DNA from: Azospirillum griseum | GTDB lineage: Bacteria; Pseudomonadota; Alphaproteobacteria; Azospirillales; Azospirillaceae | Length of the DNA stretch: 64,000 nucleotides | Direction: 5' to 3' | Assembly (NCBI RefSeq): GCF_003966125.1 | Contig: NZ_RXMA01000005.1 | Location: 62,001-126,000 of the forward strand | Part shown: positions 19,382 through 28,409 of the stretch, piece by piece | How positions within the stretch are numbered: position 1 is the stretch's first letter | How the letters are laid out: each line of letters starts with the position of its first letter | Made by a program: the position numbers and the translations under genes | The notes under the pieces: generated by a model | The model's database searches: none | The model's input: the letters and a program-made list of their open reading frames with translations, nothing else | Told to the model about the DNA's origin: nothing

Positions 19382-19483
19382 GGCCGCGACCATACCCGAA
19401 GCCATCGCCGTCGCCAAGGGGATCTCCCGAACGTCAATGGGATCTCCCGTGACATCGCCCGTTCCACGCACCGGAAGGGGCGA

Positions 19484-19499
19484 TGTTTCACGTGAAACA
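19484..19499. promoter_or_regulatory. parS centromere site upstream of mnmG
   Basis: A second exact TGTTTCACGTGAAACA, in the mnmE-mnmG intergenic region about 11.5 kb from oriC. With the site at 17457 it brackets mnmG, giving two perfect parS sites 2 kb apart beside parAB. Confidence 0.95.
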
Positions 19500-19543
19500 C
19501 CGTCCATCCCGACGGCGGTCAAAGGGTGGTCACACACCGATGC

Positions 19544-20887
19544 TCATTTGCCGATGCAGAAATCGCGGAAGATGATGTCCAACAGATCCTCCACATCGAC
19601 CCGCCCGGTGATGCGGCCCAGCGCCCGGCTGGCAAGGCGGACATCCTCCGCCGCCAGTTCCGGCAACGGCGCGGTCAAGGCACGGTCGAGCGCGACCCGG
19701 CATTCCTCCAACGCCGCGCGGTGACGGGCGCGGGTCAAGGACGGGGCGCTGCCCACCGCCAGACGGTCGGCGCTAAACGTCGTTAAACGCTCCTCCAGAT
19801 CGCGCAGGCCGGTGCCGCTGCGCGCCGACAGCAGGACCGGAACCGCACCCGCGATGGTCGGCGGGGCAACCGCCGCCATGTCCGGACAGGCGTCGATCTT
19901 GTTGAGAACGACCACGGTGTCGCCGTCGATCAGGGCGATGGTGGTGGGGTCGAGGTCGGGCAGGGCGGTGGCGTCGAACACCGCCACCTTCACATCCGCC
20001 CGCGCCGCGCGGTCACGGGCGCGGCGGATGCCTTCCTCCTCCACCTCATCGGCGGCGGCCTCGCGCAGGCCCGCCGTGTCGGCCAGCACCACCGGATAGC
20101 CCCCCACATCCAACTGCACCTCGATCACGTCGCGGGTGGTTCCGGCGCGGGCGGAGACGATGGCGGCGTCGCGCCGGGCCAGCGCGTTCAGCAGGCTGGA
20201 TTTGCCCGCGTTCGGCGCGCCGACGATGGCGATGTGCAGCCCCTCGCGCAGACGCTCGCCGCGCCCGCCGTCGTTCAGATGCGCGGCGATCTCCGCCCGC
20301 AAGGTCTCGATCACCGGGCGCACGGCGTCGGAGACACCGCCCGGCAAATCCTCGTCGGCGAAATCGATGTCGGCTTCGAGATGGGCGAGCGCGCGGGTCA
20401 GGCGGTCGCGCCAACCGTCGTAGAGACGCCCCAGCGCGCCGTCCATCTGGCGCAGCGCCTGCCGCCGCTGGGCGGTGGTTTCCGCGTCAATCAGGTCGGC
20501 GACGGCCTCGGCCTCCGTCAGGTCGAGCTTGCCATGTTCGAAGGCCCGCCGGGTGAACTCGCCCGGTTCGGCCAAGCGCAGGCCGGGCCGCTCGGCCAAG
20601 GCGGCGATCACCCCGGCCACCACCGCCCGACCACCATGGAGGTGGAGTTCCACCACATCCTCCCCAGTGAAGCTGGCGGGGGCGACGAAACGCAGCGCCA
20701 GCGCGTCGTCCAGCGGATCGCCGGTCGCCGGATCGCGCAACGTCACCAGCGCGGCGCGGCGCGGTTCGGGCAGGGGGCGGGTGGTCAGGGCGGCCAGCGT
20801 CGCGGCGGCGTCCGGCCCCGAAACGCGAACCACCGCCACACCGGAACGTCCGGGGGCGGTGGCGAGCGCGAAGATCGTCGCGGTCAT
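19544..20887 (-). CDS. mnmE: tRNA modification GTPase MnmE
   Basis: 447 aa GTPase partner of MnmG. The N-terminal formyl-THF-binding domain begins IFALATAPGRSGVAVVRVSG and includes FTGEDVVELHLHGG. The G domain has the P-loop GAPNAGKSS, GTTRD (G2), DTAGLR (G3) and NKID (G4). The C-terminus ends in FCIGK, with the essential cysteine of the CIGK motif. In many alphaproteobacteria mnmE follows rho on the same strand; here rho lies 13 kb away in the opposite direction. Confidence 0.96.
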   Translation of the reverse strand: MTATIFALATAPGRSGVAVVRVSGPDAAATLAALTTRPLPEPRRAALVTLRDPATGDPLDDALALRFVAPASFTGEDVVELHLHGGRAVVAGVIAALAERPGLRLAEPGEFTRRAFEHGKLDLTEAEAVADLIDAETTAQRRQALRQMDGALGRLYDGWRDRLTRALAHLEADIDFADEDLPGGVSDAVRPVIETLRAEIAAHLNDGGRGERLREGLHIAIVGAPNAGKSSLLNALARRDAAIVSARAGTTRDVIEVQLDVGGYPVVLADTAGLREAAADEVEEEGIRRARDRAARADVKVAVFDATALPDLDPTTIALIDGDTVVVLNKIDACPDMAAVAPPTIAGAVPVLLSARSGTGLRDLEERLTTFSADRLAVGSAPSLTRARHRAALEECRVALDRALTAPLPELAAEDVRLASRALGRITGRVDVEDLLDIIFRDFCIGK

Positions 20888-20923
20888 GTCGGTGTCACGG
20901 TCATCGGTTCGATCGGTTCCGGC

Positions 20924-21283
20924 TCATCCCCGCTGGTCCGGCCGCAGCTCCCGCTGCTCGGTGGTCAGCATCAGACGGTCGACGCGGCCCCCTTCGACCA
21001 GATGGGTTTGCAGGATGGCGTCCACATCCGCCGTCGTGCGGTAGGTGTACCAGACGCCCTCCGGGTAGACGACCAGCGTCGGCCCCAGCTCGCATCGGTC
21101 CAGGCAGCCGGCGGCGTTGACGCGCACCCGCGCGTCCAGCCCCAATTCACGGGCACGCACCTTCATATAGTCGCGCAGCTTTTCCGATCCTTCCGCCGCA
21201 CAGCTTCCCCGCTTGTGCCCGTCCGGGCGGCGGTTGGTGCAGCAAAACACATGGGCTTCGAAATAGGGCTTCGGGTCGCTCAC
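20924..21283 (-). CDS. (2Fe-2S) thioredoxin-like ferredoxin domain protein
   Basis: 119 aa small iron-sulfur protein. Cysteines C15, C28, C60 and C64 give C-x12-C-x31-C-x3-C, the pattern of thioredoxin-fold [2Fe-2S] ferredoxins (NuoE-like and sucrase/ferredoxin-like families). Conserved context: FCCTNRRPDGHKRGSC and NAAGCLDRCELGPTLVVYPEGVWY. GTG 21283 overlaps the stop of the DUF6489 gene (GTGA) and has AGGA just upstream. Its electron partner is unknown. It is followed after 36 bp by mnmE. Confidence 0.85.
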   Translation of the reverse strand: MSDPKPYFEAHVFCCTNRRPDGHKRGSCAAEGSEKLRDYMKVRARELGLDARVRVNAAGCLDRCELGPTLVVYPEGVWYTYRTTADVDAILQTHLVEGGRVDRLMLTTEQRELRPDQRG

Positions 21284-21531
21284 TTTCGTCCTTCCTGTCC
21301 AAGGGCCGTGGCCATCTGGGTCCAAAACATCTTCTGAAACTGCTCCACACCCTGAATCCCGGCGGGCAGCCAGGTCTTGAGCATGGTGTCGGGGTCCATC
21401 GCCTGGAGATTGGCGCTCATCCGCTCCTGAATCTCCCGCATCATCGCGTCCTGCATCGGTTTGACATCGGGAAGACCCAGGAAATGCCGGGCCTCCTCCG
21501 GGGTGCAATCGATGTCGATGGTGATCTTCAT
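21280..21531 (-). CDS. DUF6489 family small protein
   Basis: 83 aa acidic/amphipathic protein, MKITIDIDCTPEEARHFLGLP at the N-terminus, then a helix-rich region with MREIQERMSANLQAMDPDTMLKTWLP. This pattern resembles the DUF6489 family found next to the [2Fe-2S] protein in Rhodospirillales. No catalytic motif is visible. It is coupled to the downstream gene by a 4 bp overlap, suggesting the two products act together. Function is unknown. Confidence 0.75.
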   Translation of the reverse strand: MKITIDIDCTPEEARHFLGLPDVKPMQDAMMREIQERMSANLQAMDPDTMLKTWLPAGIQGVEQFQKMFWTQMATALGQEGRK

Positions 21532-21735
21532 GCCCGCCCCCTGTCCGTGTCCGCGCCGGTGGCGGCGCGGCGGTTGCGCTTATTCGCGCAACAGAATTTT
21601 TAGGGTTGAGCGCCGAAACGGCTCATGCCCCACTATACAGATAGGATGCACTGGCGCAACGCCACCCCCGCACCACCTTATGGGCACCGCCTTCACCCAT
21701 CGCCCGCATCAGGCCCAAACCGCCGGAACCCCGCC

Positions 21736-23760
21736 ATGACCGCCAATCTGCTGGCCCGCGAAACCAGCCCCTACCTGTTGCAGCACCAGGACAACCCGGT
21801 CCATTGGATGCCCTGGGGGCCGGAGGCCTTCGCCCGCGCGCGCGCCGAAAACAAGCCGGTCCTGCTGTCCATCGGCTACGCCGCCTGCCATTGGTGCCAC
21901 GTGATGGCGCATGAAAGCTTCGAGGATCCGGCCATCGCCGCCCTGATGAACGAGCTGTTCGTCAGCATCAAGGTGGACCGGGAGGAGCGGCCGGATCTGG
22001 ACCAGATTTACCAATCGGCCCTGGCGATGCTGGGCCAGCAGGGCGGCTGGCCCCTGACCATGTTCCTGACCGCCGACGCCGACCCCTTTTGGGGCGGAAC
22101 CTATTTCCCGCCGACCGCGCGCTATGGCCGCGCCAGCTTCCCCGACGTGCTGCGTGGCGTGGCCGACAGCTATGGCCGGGAAGCGGACAAGGTCGCCCGC
22201 AACGTCACCGCCCTGAAATCGGCCTTGGGCCGCCTGTCGGAAAACCGCTCCGGTGGGCCGCTCGATCCCTTGGCCATCGACTCCATCGCCGCGCGCCTGC
22301 TGCACGAGGTTGATCCGATCCATGGCGGCGTCGGCAGCGCGCCGAAATTCCCGCAGGTCCCGCTGTTCGAACTGCTGTGGCGGGCCTGGCAGCGCACCGG
22401 GCGCGACGCCTACCGCGAGGCGGTTCTGAACACCCTGACCAATATGGCCCAGGGCGGCATCTACGACCATCTCGGCGGCGGCTTCGCCCGTTATTCGACC
22501 GATGAGCGGTGGCTCGCCCCGCATTTCGAAAAGATGCTGTACGACAACGCCGCCTTGCTCGACCTGATGACCCTGGTCTGGCAGGAAACCCGCAGCCCGT
22601 TGTTCGAGGCGCGCATCCGCGAAACCGTCGGCTGGCTGCTGCGCGAGATGGTGGCCGAGGGCGGTGGTTTCGCCGCCACGCTCGACGCCGACAGCGAGGG
22701 GGAAGAGGGCCGCTTCTACGTCTGGGACGCGGCGGAGATCGACCTGCTGCTGGGGGCGGACGCCGCGCTGTTCAGCCGTGTCTACGACGTGTCGCCGCGC
22801 GGCAATTGGGAAGGGACCACCATCCTGAACCGGCTGGGCGCGCAGGACCTGTTGGACGACGCGACCGAGGCGACGCTCGCCACCGCCCGCGCCACGCTGC
22901 TGCGCGCCCGCGACGGCCGGGTGCGGCCCGGCTGGGACGACAAGGTGTTGACCGACTGGAACGGGCTGATGATCGCCGCGCTGACCAACGCCGGTTTGGC
23001 GCTGGACGAACCGGATTGGATCGCGGCGGCGGGCCGCGCCTTCGCCTTCGTCCGCGATCATCTGGGGCAGGGCGACCGCCTGCGCCACAGTTGGCGCAAC
23101 GGGCAGGCCAAGCACGCCGGGATGCTCGACGATTACACCGCGATGGCGCGCGCCGCGTTGACCCTGTTCGAGGCGACCGGCGATCCCGCCCTGTTGACGC
23201 AAGCGCGGGTGTGGGTCGATGCGGTGGAGGCGCATTTCTGGGACGCCAAGGACGGCGGCTGCTTCTTCACCGCCGACGACGCCGAAGGGCTGATCGTGCG
23301 CAGCAAGAGCGCCTACGACAACGCCACCCCGAACGGCAACGGCCTGCTGCTGGGCGTGCTGGCGACCCTGCACAGCCTGACCGGGGAGGCGCGGTACCGC
23401 GACCGGGCCGACGCGCTCGTCGCCGCCTTTTCCGGCGAGGCGGCGCGCAACGTCTTCCCGCTGCCGACCTTCCTCAACGCGGTGGAGCGGCTGCACCGAC
23501 CGGTGCAGATCGTCATCGTCGGCGCGCCGGACGGGGCCGACACCCAGGCGCTGCGCCGCGCCGCTCTGGGCTGCTCGCTGCCCAACCGCATTCTGACCCT
23601 GCTGCCGCCGGGGACGGATCTGCCCGCCGGACACCCGGCCCAGGGCAAGACCCTGCGCGACGGAGCCGCCGCCGCCTATGTCTGCGTCGGGGCCAGCTGC
23701 TCGGCCCCGGTGACGGTGGCGGCGGATCTGGTCGACACGCTCACCCACCGCCACGCCTGA
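21736..23760 (+). CDS. thioredoxin domain-containing protein, DUF255 (YyaL/spermatogenesis-associated 20 type)
   Basis: 674 aa protein. The N-terminal thioredoxin-like DUF255 domain (about 1-165) has C51-H-W-C54 in [18 protein letters not shown] and the cis-proline region GGWPLTMFL. The rest is an (alpha/alpha)6-barrel typical of N-acylglucosamine 2-epimerase-like folds, with [33 protein letters not shown]. The start ATG 21736 begins at the family-like [17 protein letters not shown]. The biochemical role of the family is not established. It is followed 32 bp later by ogt on the same strand. Confidence 0.9.
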   Translation: MTANLLARETSPYLLQHQDNPVHWMPWGPEAFARARAENKPVLLSIGYAACHWCHVMAHESFEDPAIAALMNELFVSIKVDREERPDLDQIYQSALAMLGQQGGWPLTMFLTADADPFWGGTYFPPTARYGRASFPDVLRGVADSYGREADKVARNVTALKSALGRLSENRSGGPLDPLAIDSIAARLLHEVDPIHGGVGSAPKFPQVPLFELLWRAWQRTGRDAYREAVLNTLTNMAQGGIYDHLGGGFARYSTDERWLAPHFEKMLYDNAALLDLMTLVWQETRSPLFEARIRETVGWLLREMVAEGGGFAATLDADSEGEEGRFYVWDAAEIDLLLGADAALFSRVYDVSPRGNWEGTTILNRLGAQDLLDDATEATLATARATLLRARDGRVRPGWDDKVLTDWNGLMIAALTNAGLALDEPDWIAAAGRAFAFVRDHLGQGDRLRHSWRNGQAKHAGMLDDYTAMARAALTLFEATGDPALLTQARVWVDAVEAHFWDAKDGGCFFTADDAEGLIVRSKSAYDNATPNGNGLLLGVLATLHSLTGEARYRDRADALVAAFSGEAARNVFPLPTFLNAVERLHRPVQIVIVGAPDGADTQALRRAALGCSLPNRILTLLPPGTDLPAGHPAQGKTLRDGAAAAYVCVGASCSAPVTVAADLVDTLTHRHA

Positions 23761-23792
23761 CAATCCCCACGCCCGACTCACGAGGCCCTCCC

Positions 23793-24311
23793 ATGCCCAG
23801 CCGGATCATCGACAGCCCGCTTGGACCCCTGCGCCTGAAGACCGACGGACAGGCCCTGGTCGCGCTCGATTGGTGGAGCACCCCGCCGGAGGGGGCCGAC
23901 GCCGGGGATGGCGGTGATCCGTTGCTGGAGGAGACGGCCCGGCAGTTGGACGCCTATTTCGCCGGGCGGCTGCACCGCTTCGACATCCCGGTCGATCCGG
24001 CGGGCACGCCGTTCCGGCGGCGGGTGTGGGATCTGATGCTGACCATCCCCTATGGCGAGGCGGCGACCTATGGCGGCATGGCCAAGGCGTTGGCCAGCGG
24101 ACCGCGCGCCGTCGGCGGGGCCTGCGGGGCGAACCCGATCCCGATCATCATCCCCTGCCACCGCGTGCTCGCCAGCGGCGGCGCGCCCGGCGGCTATTCC
24201 GGCTTCGGCGGGTTGGACACCAAGGCGTTCCTGCTGGGTTTGGAGCGCCGCCACACCCCCGCGCGCACCGAAACCGCCGCCGTGCCGGGCCGCGAAAACG
24301 CGCTGTTGTAA
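23793..24311 (+). CDS. ogt: methylated-DNA--protein-cysteine methyltransferase
   Basis: 172 aa suicide enzyme that removes O6-alkyl groups from guanine. The active site IIIPCHRVLASGG has acceptor cysteine C122, with the downstream GGYSGFGGLDTKAFLLGLE and the helix-turn-helix segment TIPYGEAATYGGMAKAL. The N-terminal domain is short, as in Ogt-type proteins. Start ATG 23793. Confidence 0.93.
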   Translation: MPSRIIDSPLGPLRLKTDGQALVALDWWSTPPEGADAGDGGDPLLEETARQLDAYFAGRLHRFDIPVDPAGTPFRRRVWDLMLTIPYGEAATYGGMAKALASGPRAVGGACGANPIPIIIPCHRVLASGGAPGGYSGFGGLDTKAFLLGLERRHTPARTETAAVPGRENALL

Positions 24312-24356
24312 CCACCCTTTCCGCTTCACCCACGACACGAAGGATTGACGACGATC

Positions 24357-25331
24357 ATGGTTCACGCCATCCGCATCCACGAACACGGCGGGCCGGAGGT
24401 TTTGCGCTGGGACAGCGTCGAGGTGGGCGATCCCGGCCCGGGTCAGGCCCGGATCCGTCAGACGGCGGTCGGGCTGAACTACATCGACACCTATCACCGC
24501 TCCGGTGCCTACAAGCTGCCGGTGCTGCCCGCCACGCTGGGGACCGCCGCCACCGGTGTGGTTGAGGCGGTCGGGCCGGACGTCACCACGGTCAAGGTGG
24601 GCGACCGGGTCGGCTACGCCATGCTGATCGGGGCCTACGCCGAAGCCCGGCTGGTCCCGGCCGACCGGCTGGTCGTGCTGCCCGATGGCGCGGACGATGC
24701 CTCGATCGCCGCCATGCTGTTGCAAGGGCTGACCGTGCAATATCTGGTGCGCTCCACCTACGCCGTGCAGCCGGGCGACACCATTCTGGTGCAGGCGGCG
24801 GCGGGCGGGGTCGGGTTGCTGCTGTGCGAATGGGCCAAGCATCTGGGGGCCACCGTCATCGGCACCGTCAGCACGGCGGACAAGGCCGAACTGGCCAAGG
24901 CCCATGGCTGCGACCACACCATCCTGTACACGCAGGAGGATTTCGTCGCCCGGGTGAAGGAGTTGACCGACGGCAAGGGCGTGCCGGTCGTTTATGACGG
25001 CGTCGGCAAGACCACCTTCCTCAAGGGGCTGGACGTGCTGCGCCCGCGCGGTCTGATGGTGCTGTTCGGTGCCGCGTCGGGCGCGCCCGATCCGCTCGAT
25101 CTCGGCGTGCTGGCGGCCAAAGGGTCGCTTTACGTCACCCGTCCGACCCTGGCCACCTACATCGCCGCGCGGGCGGATCTGGTGGCGTCCGCCGCCGATC
25201 TGTTCGGGACGATGGCGGCGGGCGGGTTGACCGTCACCGTCGGCCAGAGCTTTGCCCTGCGCGACGCCGCCGACGCCCATCGGGCGCTGGAAGGCCGGGC
25301 CACCACCGGATCGACGGCCCTGATTCCGTAA
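24357..25331 (+). CDS. quinone oxidoreductase (NADPH, zeta-crystallin type)
   Basis: 324 aa medium-chain dehydrogenase/reductase without the zinc-ligand pattern of alcohol dehydrogenases. It begins MVHAIRIHEHGGPEVLRW, shows the substrate region QTAVGLNYIDTYHRSGAYKLP and the NADPH motif VQAAAGGVGLLLCEWAKHLGATVIGT, and PVVYDGVGKTTF. This matches Qor, which reduces quinones with NADPH. An upstream TTG (24345) is rejected because it touches the AGGA ribosome-binding site. It probably shares a transcript with ogt. Confidence 0.9.
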   Translation: MVHAIRIHEHGGPEVLRWDSVEVGDPGPGQARIRQTAVGLNYIDTYHRSGAYKLPVLPATLGTAATGVVEAVGPDVTTVKVGDRVGYAMLIGAYAEARLVPADRLVVLPDGADDASIAAMLLQGLTVQYLVRSTYAVQPGDTILVQAAAGGVGLLLCEWAKHLGATVIGTVSTADKAELAKAHGCDHTILYTQEDFVARVKELTDGKGVPVVYDGVGKTTFLKGLDVLRPRGLMVLFGAASGAPDPLDLGVLAAKGSLYVTRPTLATYIAARADLVASAADLFGTMAAGGLTVTVGQSFALRDAADAHRALEGRATTGSTALIP

Positions 25332-25388
25332 GCGTCGCGGCCAACGTCGCCCCGGATCCGGCAGCGCTCCACCGGATCCGGGGCGGCC

Positions 25389-26348
25389 TCAGCCCCCGTC
25401 CATCACGTCATCACCCGCCCGGCGCAGCCAATCGAGCAGCGCCGACGCCCGGCCTGACAGCGGATCCGGCGACAGCAGGTGATAGGCCGATCCATCGGCG
25501 ACAAAGCCCAACGGTGCCGCGAGGATGCCGCTCGCCACCTCGTCGCGCACCAATTGCCAGGGGCCGATGGCCACACCCAGCCCGGCGGCGGCGGCCTGAA
25601 GGCTGAAATAGAAATGATCGAAGCTCTGGGACGGGGCGGGGGGCGACGGCTCCACCAAACCGACCGCCGCGAGCCAGTGCGACCACGCCGCCGGACGGGT
25701 CCGGCTGTGCAGACGCGGAGCGTTCGCGCGCAGGCGGGCGGATCCGTCCGGGCCATGATCGAAAAAGTCACCAACACGGTCGGCGCGGCAGACCAGTCCG
25801 ACCCGCTCCGCAAACAGCCGGTGGGCGTGCAGCGCGGCGGGCCATTGGAAATCGTCGCGGCGGATCGCCAGATCGACGCCGTTGCCCAACAGCACCGGGC
25901 CACCGCCCGCCGTCAGATGGATAACGCAGTCGGGCTGTTCGGCCTGAAAGGCGGGCAGGCGGGGGATCAACCAGCGCATCAACAGGGTGGGTTCGCAGGA
26001 CAGCGTCAGCGGCGCTGCGCGGGCGTTGCGCCGGATCCGGTCGGTGGCCGCCGCGATGGTGCGCAGCCCGTCGCGAACGGCGGCGGCCAGATCGCGCCCG
26101 GCCTCCGTCAGCACGACCCGGCGGTTGCGCCGTTCGAACAGCGCCACGCCGACATCCTCCTCCAACGCGCGCACCGCCCGGCTGACCGCGCCGTGGGTCA
26201 GATGCAGGGCGTCGGCGGCTTGGCTGAAGCTTTCCAACCGCGCCGCCATCTCGAAACAGCGCAGCGCCCCCAGCGGCGGCAAGCGCGCCGCCCCGATGGG
26301 GCTGGCGTCGATCTGTGAGTTCGGCTCACCCATTCCGTCAGAAACCAT
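25389..26348 (-). CDS. LysR-family transcriptional regulator (GcvA-like)
   Basis: 319 aa LysR regulator. The N-terminal helix-turn-helix (RLPPLGALRCFEMAARLESFSQAADALHLTHGAVSRAVRALEEDVGVALF, about 22-71) is followed by a periplasmic-binding-like effector domain. LPPLGALRCFEMAARLESF and the RRDDFQW region resemble the GcvA/AmpR subgroup. ATG 26348 has GCGGA 6-7 bp upstream. It is divergent from the LysE/RhtB exporter gene 66 bp away, the usual regulator-target layout, so it likely controls that exporter. Confidence 0.88.
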   Translation of the reverse strand: MVSDGMGEPNSQIDASPIGAARLPPLGALRCFEMAARLESFSQAADALHLTHGAVSRAVRALEEDVGVALFERRNRRVVLTEAGRDLAAAVRDGLRTIAAATDRIRRNARAAPLTLSCEPTLLMRWLIPRLPAFQAEQPDCVIHLTAGGGPVLLGNGVDLAIRRDDFQWPAALHAHRLFAERVGLVCRADRVGDFFDHGPDGSARLRANAPRLHSRTRPAAWSHWLAAVGLVEPSPPAPSQSFDHFYFSLQAAAAGLGVAIGPWQLVRDEVASGILAAPLGFVADGSAYHLLSPDPLSGRASALLDWLRRAGDDVMDGG

Positions 26349-26414
26349 CGTTATTCCGCTGCGCGCAAACCGGGTATCCCGGCGTGACCCTCACCCATTG
26401 GAGACACGCCGATC

Positions 26415-27032
26415 ATGACAGAGCTTTTCACCGTCATCACCATCACCCTGCTGGCGGTCATCAGCCCCGGCCCCGATTTCGCCATGGTGTCGCGCAACAG
26501 CCTGCTGCTGTCGCGCCGCGCCGGGCTGCTCACCGCGCTGGGCATCGGCGGTGGGGTGCTGGTGCATGTGGCCTACACGCTGATGGGCATCGGTCTGGTG
26601 ATCCAGAACTCGATCCTGCTGTTCAACGGGCTGAAGCTGGTGGGGGCGGCCTACCTCATTTGGCTGGGCCTGCGCATGCTGATGCAGACACCCGCCGAGG
26701 CGACCGAGTCCACCACGCCCGCCGCGCTGTCCGATGGGCAGGCGCTGCGGGTCGGTTTTCTCACCAACGCGCTGAACCCGAAAACGACGGTGTTCATCGT
26801 CAGCCTGTTCTTGCAGGTGGTCGAGCCGACGACGGGCTGGGCGGTGCAGATCGGTTACGGCCTGTTCATCGCCGCCGCGCACATCCTGTGGTTCGCCCTG
26901 GTCGCCCTGGTGCTGTCCGCCGACGGGGTGCGCCAGCGGGTGTTGATGATCCGCCCCTGGATCGACCGCAGCTTTGGCGCGCTGCTGGTCGGCTTCGGGG
27001 TGACGCTGGGGGTCAGCGGCCTGTCGAAATGA
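26415..27032 (+). CDS. LysE/RhtB family amino-acid exporter
   Basis: 205 aa inner-membrane protein with about six hydrophobic segments. It begins with the family hallmark ISPGPDFAMVSRNSLLLSRRAGLLTALGIGGG, then LKLVGAAYLIWLGLRML and FLTNALNPKTTVFIVSLF. Such proteins export amino acids such as homoserine, threonine or lysine. The short divergent region shared with the LysR gene (26349-26414) should carry the regulated promoter. It is convergent with dnaQ 14 bp away. Confidence 0.9.
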   Translation: MTELFTVITITLLAVISPGPDFAMVSRNSLLLSRRAGLLTALGIGGGVLVHVAYTLMGIGLVIQNSILLFNGLKLVGAAYLIWLGLRMLMQTPAEATESTTPAALSDGQALRVGFLTNALNPKTTVFIVSLFLQVVEPTTGWAVQIGYGLFIAAAHILWFALVALVLSADGVRQRVLMIRPWIDRSFGALLVGFGVTLGVSGLSK

Positions 27033-27046
27033 TCACGAGAAGCTGA

Positions 27047-27730
27047 TCAGGACTCGGCCAGCCACAGCGGGTTTTTCAGCTTCTTCAGCAGCTCGGCGTG
27101 GGCGGCCAATTCCTCGGGGCTGGCGGTGAAGGGGCGGGGGTCGCGGTGGGGGCGTTCGATCCGCGCCACCGGCACGCCCGTCGCCGACACCGGGCCACCG
27201 GCCAGAGCCAAGCCGGCCTGACGCCCGCCCAGCAATTCCAGATAGACATCGGCCAGAAGCTGGGCGTCGATCAACGCGCCGTGAAGCGACCGGTTGGTGT
27301 TGTCGATGCCAAAGCGTTTGCACAGCGCGTCCAGGCTGGCGGGCGATCCGGGAAACTTCTGCCGCGCCATGATCAGCGTGTCGATGGCGCGGTCCTTTGG
27401 CATCGTCGGGTATCCGGCGATCTTCAGTTCCCAGTTCAGGAACGTCATGTCAAAGGCGGCGTTGTGGATGACCAGCGGCGAATCGCCGATGAAGGCAACG
27501 AAATCGGCGACGATGTCGTTGAACACCGGCTTGTCGGCCAGAAACTCCGCGCTCAGGCCGTGAACGGCGAAGGCCTCCGGCGGCATGTCGCGTTCGGGGT
27601 TGATGTAGACGTGGAACCGCTCGCCGGTCGAAACATGGTTGATGAGTTCGATGCAGCCGATTTCGACCAGCCGATGGCCTTCTTCCGGCTTGAAGCCCGT
27701 GGTTTCGGTGTCGAGAACGATTTCGCGCAT
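27047..27730 (-). CDS. dnaQ: DNA polymerase III epsilon subunit (3'-5' proofreading exonuclease)
   Basis: 227 aa DEDDh exonuclease that proofreads replication. Exo I is D7-T-E9 (VLDTETTG), Exo II lies around LVIHNAAFDMTFLNWEL, and Exo III around SLHGALIDAQLLADVYLEL, with the catalytic His and Asp. The C-terminal tail is rich in Pro/Ala/Arg and would hold the polymerase-alpha tether. First of the leftward series dnaQ, coaE, aroE, maf, DUF299 that runs away from oriC. Confidence 0.95.
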   Translation of the reverse strand: MREIVLDTETTGFKPEEGHRLVEIGCIELINHVSTGERFHVYINPERDMPPEAFAVHGLSAEFLADKPVFNDIVADFVAFIGDSPLVIHNAAFDMTFLNWELKIAGYPTMPKDRAIDTLIMARQKFPGSPASLDALCKRFGIDNTNRSLHGALIDAQLLADVYLELLGGRQAGLALAGGPVSATGVPVARIERPHRDPRPFTASPEELAAHAELLKKLKNPLWLAES

Positions 27731-27772
27731 GGCATCACTCTGAAAAAGGAACGGCCCAAAAGCGGGCCGGGA

Positions 27773-28402
27773 TCACACGGGGGCGTAGCCGCGCGGCGGC
27801 CAGCGACGGCCCGGCCGCCCCTTCACCACCCGCAATGCCCGCGCCAGGGCGCGCCGCGTCGTGAGGCGTCCGGCCCCGCTGGGGATCACCCAATCGGCCC
27901 GCCGTCGTTTTTCCACGTCCGGAGTCTGGCGGGCAAGGATTCCGGCGAATTTCTCCGCCGTCATGCCGGGACGGGCCAACACGCGGGATGTTTGCACGCG
28001 CAAGGGGGCCGACACCACCAAAACCGCGTCCACCCGCTTGTCACCGTGGGTTTCGAACAGCAGGGGAATGTCGAGCACCGCCACCCGCACCCGCCGCCGC
28101 GCCGCCCGCGCCAGAAAGCGGCGCTGCGCCGCCTGCACCATCGGGTGCAGGATCGCTTCCAGCCGGGCCAAAGCGGGCGGGTTGCCGAACACCGCCGCGC
28201 CCAAGGCCCGCCGGTCCACCGCACCCTCCACCACCGCGCCGGGAAAGGCCGCCGCGATGGCCGGGACTGCTGTTCCGCCCTTGGCGAGCAGGCCATGGAC
28301 CAGCCGGTCGGAATCGCAGACTGGCGCGCCCATCGCCGCCAGCATCTTAGCCGCCGTGCTCTTGCCCATGCCGATGGATCCGGTCAGCCCCAGGACGAAC
28401 AT
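27773..28402 (-). CDS. coaE: dephospho-CoA kinase
   Basis: 209 aa P-loop kinase for the last step of coenzyme A synthesis. P-loop GSIGMGKS at 8-15 in LGLTGSIGMGKSTAAK, acceptor-site CDSDRLVHGLL, and VLDIPLLFET are typical. The C-terminal tail is very basic (RRALARALRVVKGRPGRRW). It lies 7 bp after the aroE stop in the same transcript. Confidence 0.94.
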   Translation of the reverse strand: MFVLGLTGSIGMGKSTAAKMLAAMGAPVCDSDRLVHGLLAKGGTAVPAIAAAFPGAVVEGAVDRRALGAAVFGNPPALARLEAILHPMVQAAQRRFLARAARRRVRVAVLDIPLLFETHGDKRVDAVLVVSAPLRVQTSRVLARPGMTAEKFAGILARQTPDVEKRRRADWVIPSGAGRLTTRRALARALRVVKGRPGRRWPPRGYAPV

Positions 28403-28409
28403 CGGCCCG

